From positions 37,029,249 through 37,093,248 of the forward strand of contig OZ038423.1 of assembly GCA_964036155.1 (NCBI GenBank): a stretch of 64,000 nt of DNA, written 5' to 3'. The first letter of the stretch is position 1. Each line of letters begins with the position of its first letter. This stretch comes from Diploscapter coronatus. Its lineage: Eukaryota > Nematoda > Chromadorea > Rhabditida > Rhabditidae. Below the pieces are notes generated by a model. The model did no database searches, was not told the DNA's origin, and saw nothing but the letters and a program-made list of their open reading frames with translations. The position numbers and the translations under genes are program-made. Of the stretch, positions 35,026 to 46,830 are shown one piece after another.

Positions 35026-38000
35026 TTAGCCTCTTTTGTTGTAAAAATCCTGGTGGATTTCGTCTCGGATCAGTGAGGGCAACGTGCTGGCGTCATCGAG
35101 CTAAAAAATTAGCATATTTCACTGGGTTTTTTTTTTTCAGTTTTGTGAATTTTTCTTCCACATTTTCCAATACAACCTGTTTGAAAAAGTGACGAAAATC
35201 GGTACAATAACTAGAAAAATACACGAACTCTTCTTTCCAACACTACTTCATCAAGTGTGTTTCGATAAATTCTTATTACTTTTTTCCTAATTTTACTTGA
35301 CTTACATAATAGTCAGTGTATTCCGACAGCGTTTCTCTCGTGCCGACTCCAGACAGCACGGCCACACTCGCCCTCAGTCCAGCCACTCTGCCCATCTTCA
35401 GATCGGCTATCGTGTCACCGACCATCACTGCTTCCTGAAAATCTTTTTTTTTTTTTTTTTTTAAAGAAAAAGGCTATTTGGAAACCACGAAACATGCGAG
35501 ATATAGCGCGAAATAGCATAGGGGATTAGGGTAGGATATGGGATGATAGGCTTTCCTTTTCCACACTATTTCTCATTGTCTCGTGCCTCTTGGTCTCATC
35601 GCGGTTTCCAAGCTCCCAGAAAAACAGCTTAAAGAAATATAAGATAAGAATAAGCCGTATTTTTTCTATTTTGCCTTCTTCGAAAGGTTGCACACCGTTT
35701 CACGTTTAGAAAGAATGCCTTTTTCTTAACAAGTCTTCAAACTCACATCCAATTCCACTCCGAGTCTCTTGCAGATTTGTATGGCGCAATGGGGACTGGG
35801 TTTGGGGATGATTCCTTTGTCGTTTCCGCAGACCACGTCATCCAGCATGTGTTCGATGCCAAGGATTTGCATTTGCTCTTCCGTAGCTCGTCTCAAACAT
35901 AATTTATAATTTTCCCCTAAGTACTATTTCATTTCAAATAGCGGCATTGGAAATCGCATAATAGCACTGATAAAATAGCGCTTTTCTCAAAACTGCTTCC
36001 TTTTAAATTTGCGCGTTTTCGGCTCTTTCATCTACTGGCCAAGTTTACTCACGTTTATTTGTCTTCTGCTCAAACAAAAGTAGTTTTGTCGACTTGCAAT
36101 ACAAACCTCGAATCGGCAGTGCAAAGAGCAATTTTGATGTCCATTTCTTTGAGTTCTCTGAAGAGAATGTCCAAGTCGCAGACAGGCGCGGCAAGACCGG
36201 GACTCGCTTCAGGAACGCACGTCTTGACGATTTTCTCGGTGTGAGTAGAGTGGAATCCGAATTGCTGGAAAAATCAATCTTAATGAGTTTTCACTGAATT
36301 AATCAATTTTTTAGCTACGGTTTGTCGAAATCACTGAAAAATATGCGTAGTTTTGGGACAATTAATAAAAGTAGTGTCACAACAATTCAACGAATATGCA
36401 TATTTTGAGCCAATTTAGAAAGTAATGGCTTACTCAGAAAGTATAGGGTAGGGATTTAGTAATAGAATGCTAGATATCAAACTTTTCAGCTCAGCGAGTT
36501 CATATGATGATAACTTTATAGATTTTTTCGGTACTTTTTATTAATCGTCAAATTTTGCAAAAAATTTTTGAAAAATTTAGGGCCGAGGCGTGGTTGCAAC
36601 GCCGACCTGACGATTTTTGCGACATTTCTCGCTTGCCTGCAGTCGCCCGCTCTACTACTGAGCTATCGGCCCTTGTTTCAATCGCTCTCGAATTGAGAGA
36701 CAAGCGAAATGGAGGGCTGATGAAATACAGACACTCCTTTGCGTCATATGGAGAGATTCGGGAGAAGGAAAGAGAAGAAAAGAAGCTCGCATAACGGTCA
36801 GCTTTATTTGGACAGAGCCGATGCAGAGATAAACAGAAATCAGCAGATAAAAAAGTGGAGAGAACAGAGAAAAATGATATGGTGCTTTTTCACTGAGGCG
36901 TTTGAAAAATAGCCTTGAAATCATTTCTCATAGTGAAGGTCATTTTTTTAATGAAAAGTAAATATTTTTGAAAAAAAAACGCGAATAGGAAGATTTAGCA
37001 TTATTGCAATTGGAGATTTAAATTTTTTCAGTGCAAAATTTAACCTAGACGATTTTTACAATTTTTTGTTTCAAATCTAACTTGTAGAGTTGTAGCGACG
37101 TCGGCCCGAATTCCATCAAGCGTCTTTTCTGCCAAGGCTCCCATTGAGACCTACAAATGAAAAAAATCACTTTATTTTAATTTATTCAGTCTGTGACGTT
37201 ATCATTTTTTGCATGTCCGACTTCGAATTTCACATCCAGGCAGTTCGCTTTCTCAGGGGAAATAGTTTCCTTGAAAAATGGCGCAGGATGTCGCGCGTTG
37301 TGCGTTTTGGAATTTCTCTAGTCACGAGGCTCTGCCAAATGGATTTCTGCGGATTTCCCGCTTCAAGGAATATCGGATATCATAATAATGGATGGGTCTG
37401 GAGGATGTCCGTCTTCTCCCAAAATGTGCTGTTTTTCCTAACTTCTTTCCTAATTTCAAAGACTTCATCAAAATTCCTTACGAAATGATCTTGTCAAAAA
37501 CTTCAGAAAGATAGCTTCGTCATTTTCAGTTGTAAGATGAGGTCTTGAAGAGTTCAAAGACCTATCTGATGGCTTATCGATAGCTTCGTAAAGCGAGTCC
37601 AAATTCGTGCCTAGACCTTCGTCAAAATTTCCCCCCTTGGGAGATGTCATGAGAACAAAAAGTCTGCGCCCTCCCATCTGTGAATATTCAAGTTGTAGAT
37701 GAACCACATGATAACACGAATCGAATAAAGAATACTATTGTTTGAATTGTTTTCGTTGAGAAGTGAAAACAAGCAATAGAAATTGCCACCCGGCTCCCAC
37801 ACGCCGACGCGGAAATCGACTGAAATTTTCATGAGTTTGGCCGATTAATTATTCCATTCTGTCTGAGAATTCTCGTGATTCAAACTAAAAATTCGCAATT
37901 TGAGCTAGATCAGTGATTCTTGGAATTTTAACTACTGTTCTGATTCAGGCAGACTTTGCGTCTGAATGGAAAATTAAAGGGGAAAAGATCCAAACAAATT

Positions 38001-39590
38001 TTGTCGAATCACTTTGAAATAAAGTTGGTCTGCATAAAATCTAGCTCAAGTTTTTCTAGGTGTAAACCTTAGTTCAGAATTTTTAATTCCGATTTAGGTC
38101 GAAGTGAAATTTATTTCTGGCTCAGAAAAAAATTCGAATGTTCGAAATGTTGAATTTCGGACCCTCTGATCTAAAAATTCGCAACTTCCCTTACCATATT
38201 TGCATTTTCCGGAACGAACTCTGCGGCTTACGTTCTGCAAGCGAAACTCAGTGGTCGGATTTGCCCCGCTTTCCCAAAATCCGATCTCTTTTTCGAAGTT
38301 TTTGCTCGTGAGCCTCGAGGATTTGGGGATGAAACGAAATCGGGCAATGGGAATGATGAATGCTTGCAACACGAGATGCAATGCAGAGCAAAATAAACCG
38401 ACAGCGAAAGTAGAAAAATTGAATGAGACGAAAAAGATAACTGAATTTGGGTTTGAGTGGGCTGAGAGTTGTAGTGGAAAGTTGTAGAGACCGAAAAAGC
38501 TGGGAACAAATTAGGTTTAATCGAAATTCAGGTGCAAAGCAACTTCCCTAAATTCCCTTCGAAATTTCTAAGTTTAATCGGCAAATTTTTGAGTTTCATC
38601 ATTTTCTCACAATATTCGAGACAATCGCTTTGTTGCGGCTCTTGCCGTGAATTTCAAAGCAGCTCAAAGTCAGAACTCTCCCTCACAAAATTCGCCTTCG
38701 CCGCCAAATCTCGTTACCCCAGCCGTTTTTTTCCCATCTATCTTTCTCTCTCTCTAACTTTTAACATAGCGGCATATTTTTCCTCTCAGTTCCCTTTCTG
38801 TTTTGTGTCTTCGAAAATTCGGGATTTTATTTTTGGAGTTCATCATGCGACTTGTTCCAAAGCACCCAAAGATTCACAAAGCCAAGAGCCTTTTCGGGGC
38901 AGAGTTCTTCAGCCGTGGATTTGAAATTTTGGATTTCAAAGGTTCGCGATCAGGAAAATGGAAAAAGACGTCAGCTGATTGGCCACAAATCTGATTGGGC
39001 TCATCACAAATCGCCTAGCGAATAACCCGATTATGGAATTCCGAGAGAACGCAAATTGGCTTTGTTTGGGGAAAGGAAGCCTTTTTTTTAGTTTGGGATT
39101 CTTTTTCGCATCGAGTCTGAAACTGACCTTCCCAAGATGGGGATCAACTCCAAGCGTCTTGTAGACTGCGGAACCCACTGGCATTTTCGTCGCGGCTTCA
39201 CATCTGGAATTTTTGGAATTAGTAAAATCAGAAGGTTTTTCTATGAATCTACTTTCAGGTTTGTGAAAAATAGCAAAAGTGAGTAAATTTTGCATAACGA
39301 GAAATAACCAACTATTAGGTTAAACCTTGTCTATTGTGTTTATTAGGTCATTTCGTGAAATGAGGCTTCGGATAAGGAATAATGTGCAAGAGAACGTGAT
39401 GTTATTTTCACACTCAATGTTTCCTTTCTCTAATAAACTCCATAGGATTCTGAACCGTTCATTTTCAGAAGGGAAATCCCACTCACAATCTGACAGTGTC
39501 GACAGCCCAGGGCAGCCACATTTTGTGGAAGTCGACTAGCGTGCCGTCCTTGTCGAAGATTACGCACTTCACGTCCTTCGAATTCGCCAT
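35026..39590 (-). CDS. HAD-superfamily phosphatase (phosphoglycolate-phosphatase-like)
   Basis: Seven exons join in phase to 251 residues: 39487-39590, 39128-39203, 37082-37150, 36107-36264, 35747-35891, 35306-35434 and 35026-35100. All four HAD motifs are present: FDKDGTLVD with nucleophile Asp13 and acid/base Asp15; Thr132 in ALCTADS; Lys166 in PKPSPH; and GDTIAD with Asp191 and Asp195. This is a small soluble phosphatase of the HAD_2/phosphoglycolate group; the substrate cannot be told from the sequence. The start codon directly follows TTTTGCAG. The intron 37151-39127 is 2 kb long and the 36265-37081 intron carries a tRNA-like gene. The last exon starts at CTCGATGAC; an alternative reading through 35174 would add a Lys-rich end and is less likely. 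Confidence 0.85.
36580..36672 (-). tRNA. tRNA-Cys(GCA)-like gene with an anticodon-loop intron, possibly degenerate
   Basis: The acceptor stem GGGCCGA/TCGGCCC pairs fully. The D arm TAGCTCAGTAGTAGAGC fits box A. The anticodon stem GGCGA/TCGTC encloses CTGCAG, giving anticodon GCA, followed by about 22 extra bases placed like a tRNA intron. The variable loop is AGGTC and the T stem GGCGT/ACGCC pairs. The T loop is TGCAACC, so the conserved T55 and the G53-C61 pair are lost. This weakens box B. It may be a functional divergent tRNA-Cys, a pseudogene or a tRNA-derived element. It sits in an intron of the phosphatase gene, in the same orientation. Confidence 0.6.
37151..39127 (-). other. Long intron of the phosphatase gene
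   Basis: 2-kb intron with ordinary GT (GTCAGT) and TAG ends. It contains several open frames of 80-130 codons on both strands, but none has splice-consistent, recognisable coding content. I see no RNA gene or element. Confidence 0.5.
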
Positions 39591-39598
39591 CTGCAAAA
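39591..39598 (-). other. Candidate spliced-leader acceptor (phosphatase gene)
   Basis: TTTTGCAG abuts the ATG on the minus strand, preceded by a run of pyrimidines. This is consistent with trans-splicing or a 5' UTR intron. Confidence 0.45.
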
Positions 39599-41892
39599 GT
39601 TTTTTTTGTTGTTGCAAAAAATCAAATCAAGTCAAACAGCTGAGATTTTTGTTCTACAAAACGCAATAAAGCACCATATAAAAATAGATTCGAGTTGGGA
39701 AGACAACTTATGTTCTGAGAAAGAAATATAATTAAAGTTGGGAAAAAAGATTGCAAAATACTGATTACTGTGAACTGTAAAATCGTAGGAAAAAATAACA
39801 GCTGGGGCTTTTGCGTTCTGCAAAATCGAAGAGCACTTTTCGGAGTGAATCAAAGTGGAAATAGGTTAGAGTTTGAGAGGGGCAACCTATGTTCTACGTA
39901 AAAGAGATAGTATTGAATTGTGAAGGGGAAACGCGGTCTACTTGGTGGTTTTGAATGAAAGGGGAAAAGGGCATCATTGCATTGCTCTGCTGCACGGTGC
40001 TTGTAGCGACAATGGCGAATTGCGAGACAATTCAAAGAGGAAGAAGTCTTGGCAAGTGCAAACACACGGATGATACAGAGCTGTTGCACATGGGGGAGGA
40101 GGTAGATTCTGACAGCGAATGAATGAATGAATCGAGCTAGAGAAGAGGATAGCTAACTGTGCAGAATGCATTGCGTAACCGAGTCCGATCTGATAAATAT
40201 AATCCTGCTGATCGTAATGGTCAAAGAATCATTAATTTTGAAGACTCATCAAACGGACTAAATCTTTGAAAAGATCGAAGAGAAAGTCAAAAGTAAGAAA
40301 TTGAGCATTTTCAATGACAATGATAGAGAATCAACGTTAGAAAACCAGATAGACGAAATAGAATATATAAAAGTAAAGAAAAATCATTTCAAAATAAAGA
40401 TCTTCAGAAGGAAGTTTGTCTATTTTAAAACGTGATGATGTAGTTCTTAAATCGATTACAATTTTTCTATGAACCTCAACTTAATGACATACGTTATTTC
40501 GAGATTAAATTATATCCCCTCGAATGGTGCCTAGAAATTAGAGCGTCAAACGAAACAGCGCTGAATAATTCAGAAGTGAATTATTACTTTCGAATAGAGA
40601 AACGAGCGAACTCCTCTCATCGCACAATTATAGAGAAGAGGATCTTGAATTGTAAATAGTTTTGATTTTTGAATTTAGTTAACCCAAACAAGTTGTTTTC
40701 GTAAAGATTCACTCATTAACAGAAAAATTTCAAATTCGGACAAATTTAGCCAGGCTAATGAAGAAGTGAAAAATTTTGGTTTGCGTGCTATCGCGGTAAG
40801 CCTGATAAGGCCAAATATGGAGACTGATAAGTTGGAAATGGGTAAGTCGAAAACTAGGAAGATTTTGAGAAGAAACGAGGAGGATGAACTCCTTTGGCAG
40901 GGAAGGGGACCGCAGAAAGAATCTCTGCCCTGACTCGAAGTCTGAAGGCAGAAGCTCAAAGGGGCGGGGCAAATGGATTTCACTTCCGAGGGAAGCTCTG
41001 TCGGGTGAAAACGGGAAGATGAGCAGCATTTCACAAGGATATCATAGAAGTGGGGATCCACTAGAAAAAGATGAAGGTTCATATTCGGATAATTGTATTT
41101 TTTACCGACTTTTAGGGAAGGATAAGTGATATTAGCACACCTCGAGGGTGACAGATAAAGATCATCCCATTTCATCGAAAGACGATGATAATGAATCAGA
41201 ATTTTGCTGACTGAATACAAATTCAACATCTCCTATTCTATATTGAAAAATAGCAAAAAAACCATTTGAGATTCTTTTTATAAAGAGTGTAATCACAAAA
41301 ATTACAGTAAGAGGGAAGAGAGGAAATGATTTATTTAGATGAAGGAGAAAGATGGTACCAATTGTCCAGACACACTTCCACATCTCAATCAAATCACATT
41401 TCCATTCCTTGCCATTTCAGATGAAATCTCGAAATCTCGAATGCCCATAAATCCTGTTCAACTTACGAGCTCTTTATAGGAATTCGAAAAAACGAACAAA
41501 ATAAAAGAAAATAAGAAAATGTGGAGGCAGAAATAAATGAGTTTGTGTTAATCTTTGCATCAAATGTTCAGAAACGAAAACGACGCACACTAGAGGTTCT
41601 CACGTAAAAATTTCCAATTTGTAAAATTGTAGTCCAATAAATAAATTGATGTTGGAAAATCCAGGCTCATAGATATCCAAAATCAGCCTTTTGTACATGT
41701 CATCAGTATATCAAAATAAATTACATCACAATTTTACGATATTTACAAGTTGTTGTGATAAACAACGATCCTAAATATCCAAGAACAGCCCACTTCAAAA
41801 ATTTTTGGCTTTAGCTTAGAGCCTAAGTATGTCTTCATCGACTAAACCTAAACACAAGGAGCTCATCGTTTTCTTCCCTTGCCTTATTATTT
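39599..41892. other. Gene-poor stretch 5' of the phosphatase gene
   Basis: No recognisable gene. A 184-codon minus-strand frame (40675-41229) and an overlapping plus-strand frame (40884-41129) lack any domain and look like by-products of strand purine bias. The phosphatase promoter should lie at the left end. Confidence 0.4.
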
Positions 41893-42355
41893 CTAAACCG
41901 AACAACTCACTTCTGCGTTTCTCACGCCTCTTCCCCCATTTCGAGCTGAATTTCTGTTGAAAGAGTTTCCTCTTTCAAAGGCGACATCGAAAGTGCCTAG
42001 GCTGCTGAATTTCACACCAAACTCATGCCCTTTCATCTGATAGTTCAACTGCAAAATAGGAAAAATAGGCGAGTCTTAGAAATGAGAAATCTGCAGGAAC
42101 AATCAGACTCATTATCTTGGATGACTTGAGAAATGTTAGTTATTTCACAAATCCAGATAACGTCATCGCATTGAAATTGAATCGGTGCGGTGCCCGTCTG
42201 AACTCTAAAGAAGTGAGAAGTCAAACCTAATGATATCTAAACAATCCAGACAAAGGAAGTGATGATTTCATAAAAGGAAGACATCCTCGAAAAAGTGACG
42301 CCTCGGATGAAATTTATCGCCTTGAGCACATCGCCATTATAATAGAGGAAAGCGA
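41893..42355 (-). CDS. Three consecutive exons of an unidentified gene (partial)
   Basis: Exons 42283-42355 (73 nt), 42126-42204 (79 nt) and 41911-42048 (138 nt) have good acceptors (CATTCAG, TCTTTAG, TTTTGCAG) and GT donors, and all phases agree. The introns are 78 and 77 nt. The joined peptide of about 96 residues includes AFLYYNGDVLKAINFIRGV, GTAPIQFQCDDVIWICEITN and GHEFGVKFSSLGTFDVAFER. It alternates hydrophobic and polar residues like a beta-rich domain. The last exon either ends at the strong donor GAA|GTGAGT (41911) or reads on five codons to a TAG at 41893-41895. Upstream exons and the start codon were not found. I do not recognise the family. Confidence 0.5.
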
Positions 42356-43143
42356 CTGAATGTGGACGTACATGAAATGAAATACGATGCGAATGCAGAT
42401 GAAAGAATGAAGTGTGAGAAAGTGGAGCTTGGAAATGAAGATATGGAAAATATTAAGTAGACGGAAAATTTAGAACACTGAAAAAGGATTTCTTTTAAAT
42501 ACACGTAATTAGGTGTGAACACGTGGCCTAGAAGAAGAGGCAAAACTTGGCAAATATCATGCAAGAAATGCGTGTTTCTAGACTTTTCATAACTCAGATT
42601 CAGATTATGAAATTTCACGGGTTGAAAAATACAAATCCTAGAATCTTTAAAAAAACAAACCGGAAGAAGATCGACTAAAATGGCCACCCACCAATTGACG
42701 GACTAACAGAGCAACCTGCTGCTCTCCTAAGAATCAGGCTCTAACTCCAATTAGGTCTTCCTTCCTAAGCTTTTGCTTCTTTCTTCTTTTCTTCGAGTTC
42801 TAATGACGTTATCCTTCCCGCCTTCTTCTGTGCACTGGCATTCTCACAGACTCCCTCCAGTCTCCCACTCCCCACATATTCACTCCAATCCAATTCAGAT
42901 TCAGATACGTAGATATGCCTAATTTTATTTTGGAAACTTTCGCCGCACAGAAATTTTATCATCGAATCGAATTCGACGAAATCTTGTATAGCCAGAATGA
43001 CGTATTAGTTAAAATCTTTTAGAATTATATCAGAACAGCCGAAAACATCAATACAGATTCAGTTAGCATCAGTGACGTTATGAATTTGAAAGACAAATGC
43101 AAAACAATTTATATATGATTTGGCGAAATTGGATAAAGATCGA

Positions 43144-43408
43144 TTGCCGTAAAACGTCTAATTGAAGCCCCGTCGAATAGAAACCCGCCCCAAAATGCCA
43201 GAACTACCCATTATCCAACTTGAATCATCCAAAGAAGTGGTTTATGATATTTATTGGGATATGTAAAAGCATATCTGCTTTTGATCGCAAGTTTTTTTTA
43301 CGATCATTAAATGATGAGATATGTCGGTTTGAGAATTCGGAATTTTCCGAAAATTAGACAGTTGAAATTAGAACCCCCGAGCTTCCTGTTAGAAGTTTTT
43401 ACGGCATT
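43144..43408. mobile_element. MITE-like element with about 30-bp inverted ends
   Basis: The left end TGCCGTAAAACGTCTAATTG and the reverse complement of the right end TGCCGTAAAAACTTCTAACA are alike over about 30 bp (roughly 75%). The left end is shared exactly with 3624-3645. There is no coding capacity. The length of about 265 bp and two copies in the window support a non-autonomous transposon family. Target duplication is not clear. Confidence 0.5.
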
Positions 43409-46400
43409 TTTCTCGACACTGATTCTGAATTGCAATTGAAAATTCGAAGAATTCTCGTTCCTCTTCGAACCACTTGCTGCTATTCTCCGAACTGAGTCTG
43501 GCGGGCTGAGCGAAATCGCGTCAAATCAGCTGACAAAAGAAGGAAGGAGGAAAAGCGAAGACGAGGGGGGATTCAGACACAAATTCTCAAGTCAGATTCG
43601 TGCGTCTGGCCCGAGACTGATTGTGAATTGGCAAGTCCGAAATAAAAACGTCACACAGACGACTTTTTACGAGAATTCAATATTTGCATAGGAAAAACAA
43701 GAAGAGAAAAAAATCCGAACTTGAATGGGAGGATTTTTCAAAGTCAAAAATAGAGAAAAAATAGAATAAGCCAAAATGATAATGAATTCCGGAGGTGTGA
43801 AGGAAAGAAAGAAATGGGATGAGGAATGGTTGAATGCTTGTCAAAGTTTTAATTTCAAAAATTCACAGGGTCTGTTTCGACATCGTTGTAAATTCAGTGA
43901 TTCTGCACGCGCTTCCCTTACTTGCCACCTCTCACCTCTCCATTACCATCGTTTTCCATTGTCTTGCTGCTTCTGGTTCATTTTCCTTTGAATGAGTGCA
44001 GGGTTTCGCAAATTTCCAATTCCAACCGAAGAACATTGACGTGTTGTGTCAGGCATGACAAGGAATATTGCATGTAGATCGGTTAGAATTGGGGAATCAA
44101 TTTTTTTAGAAAAAAAAACCTGTATGTATTGCATAAAATTCGTTAAAAATTGAAGAGTAACGTGATGAAGAATGTATGAGATAATTCTATGCAATGCAGA
44201 CAGAGAGCATATTTGATTCTGTGCTTGATGGTGATTTCCTGATCGAAAATTAAACAAAAATAGGATAATCGAATGAAGATAAGGCAGTTTAAAATTATGC
44301 AATGAAAAAATGATTGGGAGCCTGGGGAATGAAAGTGGGAAAGAATGGGAAGAAAATGGATGTGAATTTTTGGAGCAGTGCAAGAAGAAGTTGTCGGGCA
44401 AAGAAGCAGCAGAAGCAGCTCTGCTGTCTGAAGGCTGTGAAACCGATAGACAACCCCTCGGGGAGATCTAGGCGCAAACCCACAAGCAAAATGGGGAAAT
44501 GTGCAAACTCAGCTGAGGAAGAAATTGAGGAATTGCAAAGCTGACTGACATCATCCTCATACCAAATATAGCCATTTTCAAACTTATCATGAATCTTCCC
44601 TTCCAAATTTAGAACCGACAAACTCCAAGAGTTCACAGAAATAACAATGTCGAGAATAAATTTAAAATTTCTGTAAGGGAAGACCTGTTGAAATGGGGAA
44701 TTTTGGATGGGACCATCGCAAATGGAGAAAGACGATCTCCTGGGAGATTCCCCGCAAAAATCAAAGGAATCGCGGGGTTTGTGAGGGAAAATTCGTGGAG
44801 AAATTCGCAAATGCAGAATAACAAAAGAGAAGAGGGGTTGAGAAATTCATCCATTGTCGGATCGATCTAGATACAAAGTTGAAATATTGTCAATTCTAAA
44901 AAGTTATAATTAAAGTTGAGATGATGAAAATTCACATAAACGTCAAAATCTAAATAGAATTGTTTTTCTCAGATTCTGAATCAGATAAGTAAAGATTTTC
45001 TAGTCTAGACGATAAATATTTTGCCAATATCAGTGGGCATTCAAATCAAGAAAATGTCTTATGTTTTCTGTGTAAACCTTTCATCATTTTCATTAGCTCG
45101 TTTCATTTCTGCAGAATATATCTTTTAACAAATAACTGATGATGCAATCAGTCCCCTCTGAATAATGATAATCATCAGCTCGAAAATGAGTTTGGTTGAA
45201 AGATCATTTTTCGGAACTCCTATAAAGTTCATTCCTATAATTAGGTAAATTTTGTCAGCATTTGTGTGCCTCTTCTTCTAATAATATTTGGCTTGAGAAC
45301 TCAGTTAGGTGGTTTCCGTTTGACGGAGCGACAGAATGTGCAATGACACAGTGTCCTTCTCTAAAACATGAGAAACACTATTATTAGGCAAGAACTCACT
45401 GCGCCGCTTCGTTAAATAGCAATTGCCACTCAGTTATAAGGCAGAAGACCTTCGTAATTATTTTCGAAGTGGCTGTGATTTTAGTTGAAAGACTGCTGCT
45501 ATGAGTCATATAAATTACATTAATATTTTACCTGATGCTGTTCATAGAATGAGTGATTTTATATGAGTAGAAGTGACTTTTAAACCATCATTTTTAACTT
45601 ATTTATTATTTTTCTTCTGGAATTTCAATATTGATGAGAACATGTAGCATTTTAACTTCGAAAAACATTCAAAGATCAATTCCAAATGTGATTAATGCAT
45701 AACTTAATTGTTGCATTTCAAAAATCAGCTCTTCTGTAGTTAATAGCTCGTTTTTAGCTCTGAAATTGTTTTTCAACCCTATGAAGTTTCAACATTGACG
45801 TGTCTATGACGAGTTCTGAGAGTGATTTGACTCCATTTCCACCTGAACAAGAAAGAAGAGGAATGTGAGTAATTTCGTATCATCGTCCAATTGCCCTGTC
45901 TCTGTCTGTCTGTCATTGAGCTTTGTCACAACCGACCCTTCTCTTCCCCGTTGTCTCTGACTGCTCACAAAACTGCTGCTGCAGTCTCTCAGAGGCAGTC
46001 CCCTTGCTTTGTCAGCTGTTCGCTGTTTCTTTCGTTTTTCAAGAAGAAGGGAAAAGTCCCGTACTTCGCAGGGCAGGACCCTATGAATTCACTTTTCCTC
46101 ACTGCCCTATCTTTTAAACTTCGTGAAGTCAGACATGTAGAGGCTTTGCTCGAGTTGTTAAGAGTGTGTGAGTAGTGAAGAAGCAGTGCACTGCCTGGAT
46201 TGCTTCGGACTGGAGAATGGAGAATGGGGGATGGGGAACAAGGCGGAGCCCTCCACCTTTATCTATCCTCTTTTTGAGCAGCTTTTGCTGCCTCCTCTCG
46301 AGAGGGTCTCAAATCGATGTCGTGTGGTGGGAAGGGGCCCATTCCTTCTCGTCTCTTTGCTTTCCCCTCAGGCTCATGGGCCCTTCTCCTCTCCTCCTCC

Positions 46401-46470
46401 CCTCTCCACATCCTTATACTGGAGGCTTTCCGTTTTCGTGTCTTTGAAAAACGAGAGAAATAGAGAAAGC

Positions 46471-46489
46471 CTGTCTGTCTGTCTGTCTG
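46471..46489. repeat. (CTGT)n microsatellite
   Basis: Nearly five CTGT units in the region upstream of the DUF1399 gene. Confidence 0.9.
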
Positions 46490-46830
46490 CCTGCGTTAAG
46501 CATTCGAAATAGAGCCCCTCTTGTGTTGGCTGCTGGCTGCAGAGAGCCCCATGGCTGAGCTCTATCTGTGCATGGGGCAGAGGCACGGAGGGGCAAAAGT
46601 GCACAAGGCCAATACGCTGCCCCACCGAGTTTTTTACTGCCCTGCCAAGTCTGCATAACTAGGTTGTCGTTCATTTGGAAGACATCTTGTTTTTCGAATC
46701 GAATTTCTCGTCCGTTACTCTTTTTGAATTTGAATGATGAAGCACAGCTTTCAGAGTGCAAGACGAGACCATTTGAAGTGGAGCGACGAAAATAAACAAC
46801 GACGACGACGAGAACACCGTAGAGTGCAAA

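Larger units (their letters stand above)
42356..46830. other. Gene-poor stretch upstream of the DUF1399 gene
   Basis: No supported gene. Frames at 42765-42962 (-), 44295-44810 (-), 44310-44471 (+) and 44694-44819 (+) look partly coding but lie in purine-skewed DNA where all frames of one strand appear Glu/Lys-rich. The inverted-repeat element 43144-43408 and a CTGT microsatellite lie here. The right end should contain the promoter of the DUF1399 gene; it is CT-rich on the plus strand (45.9-46.5 kb). Confidence 0.4.

Noticed and set aside
37468..39295. Open frames of 60-130 codons in the phosphatase intron
   Set aside because: No splice-consistent or family-like content; frames occur on both strands at similar length, as expected by chance.
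40675..41229. 184-codon minus-strand open frame
   Set aside because: Ser/Leu-rich, without domain, splice context or codon pattern; it mirrors purine-rich DNA on the other strand.
44295..44819. Several overlapping coding-like frames on both strands, including a 54-codon plus-strand frame at 44310-44471
   Set aside because: Strong strand purine bias makes Glu/Lys-rich frames common here. They overlap each other and show no splice-consistent gene.
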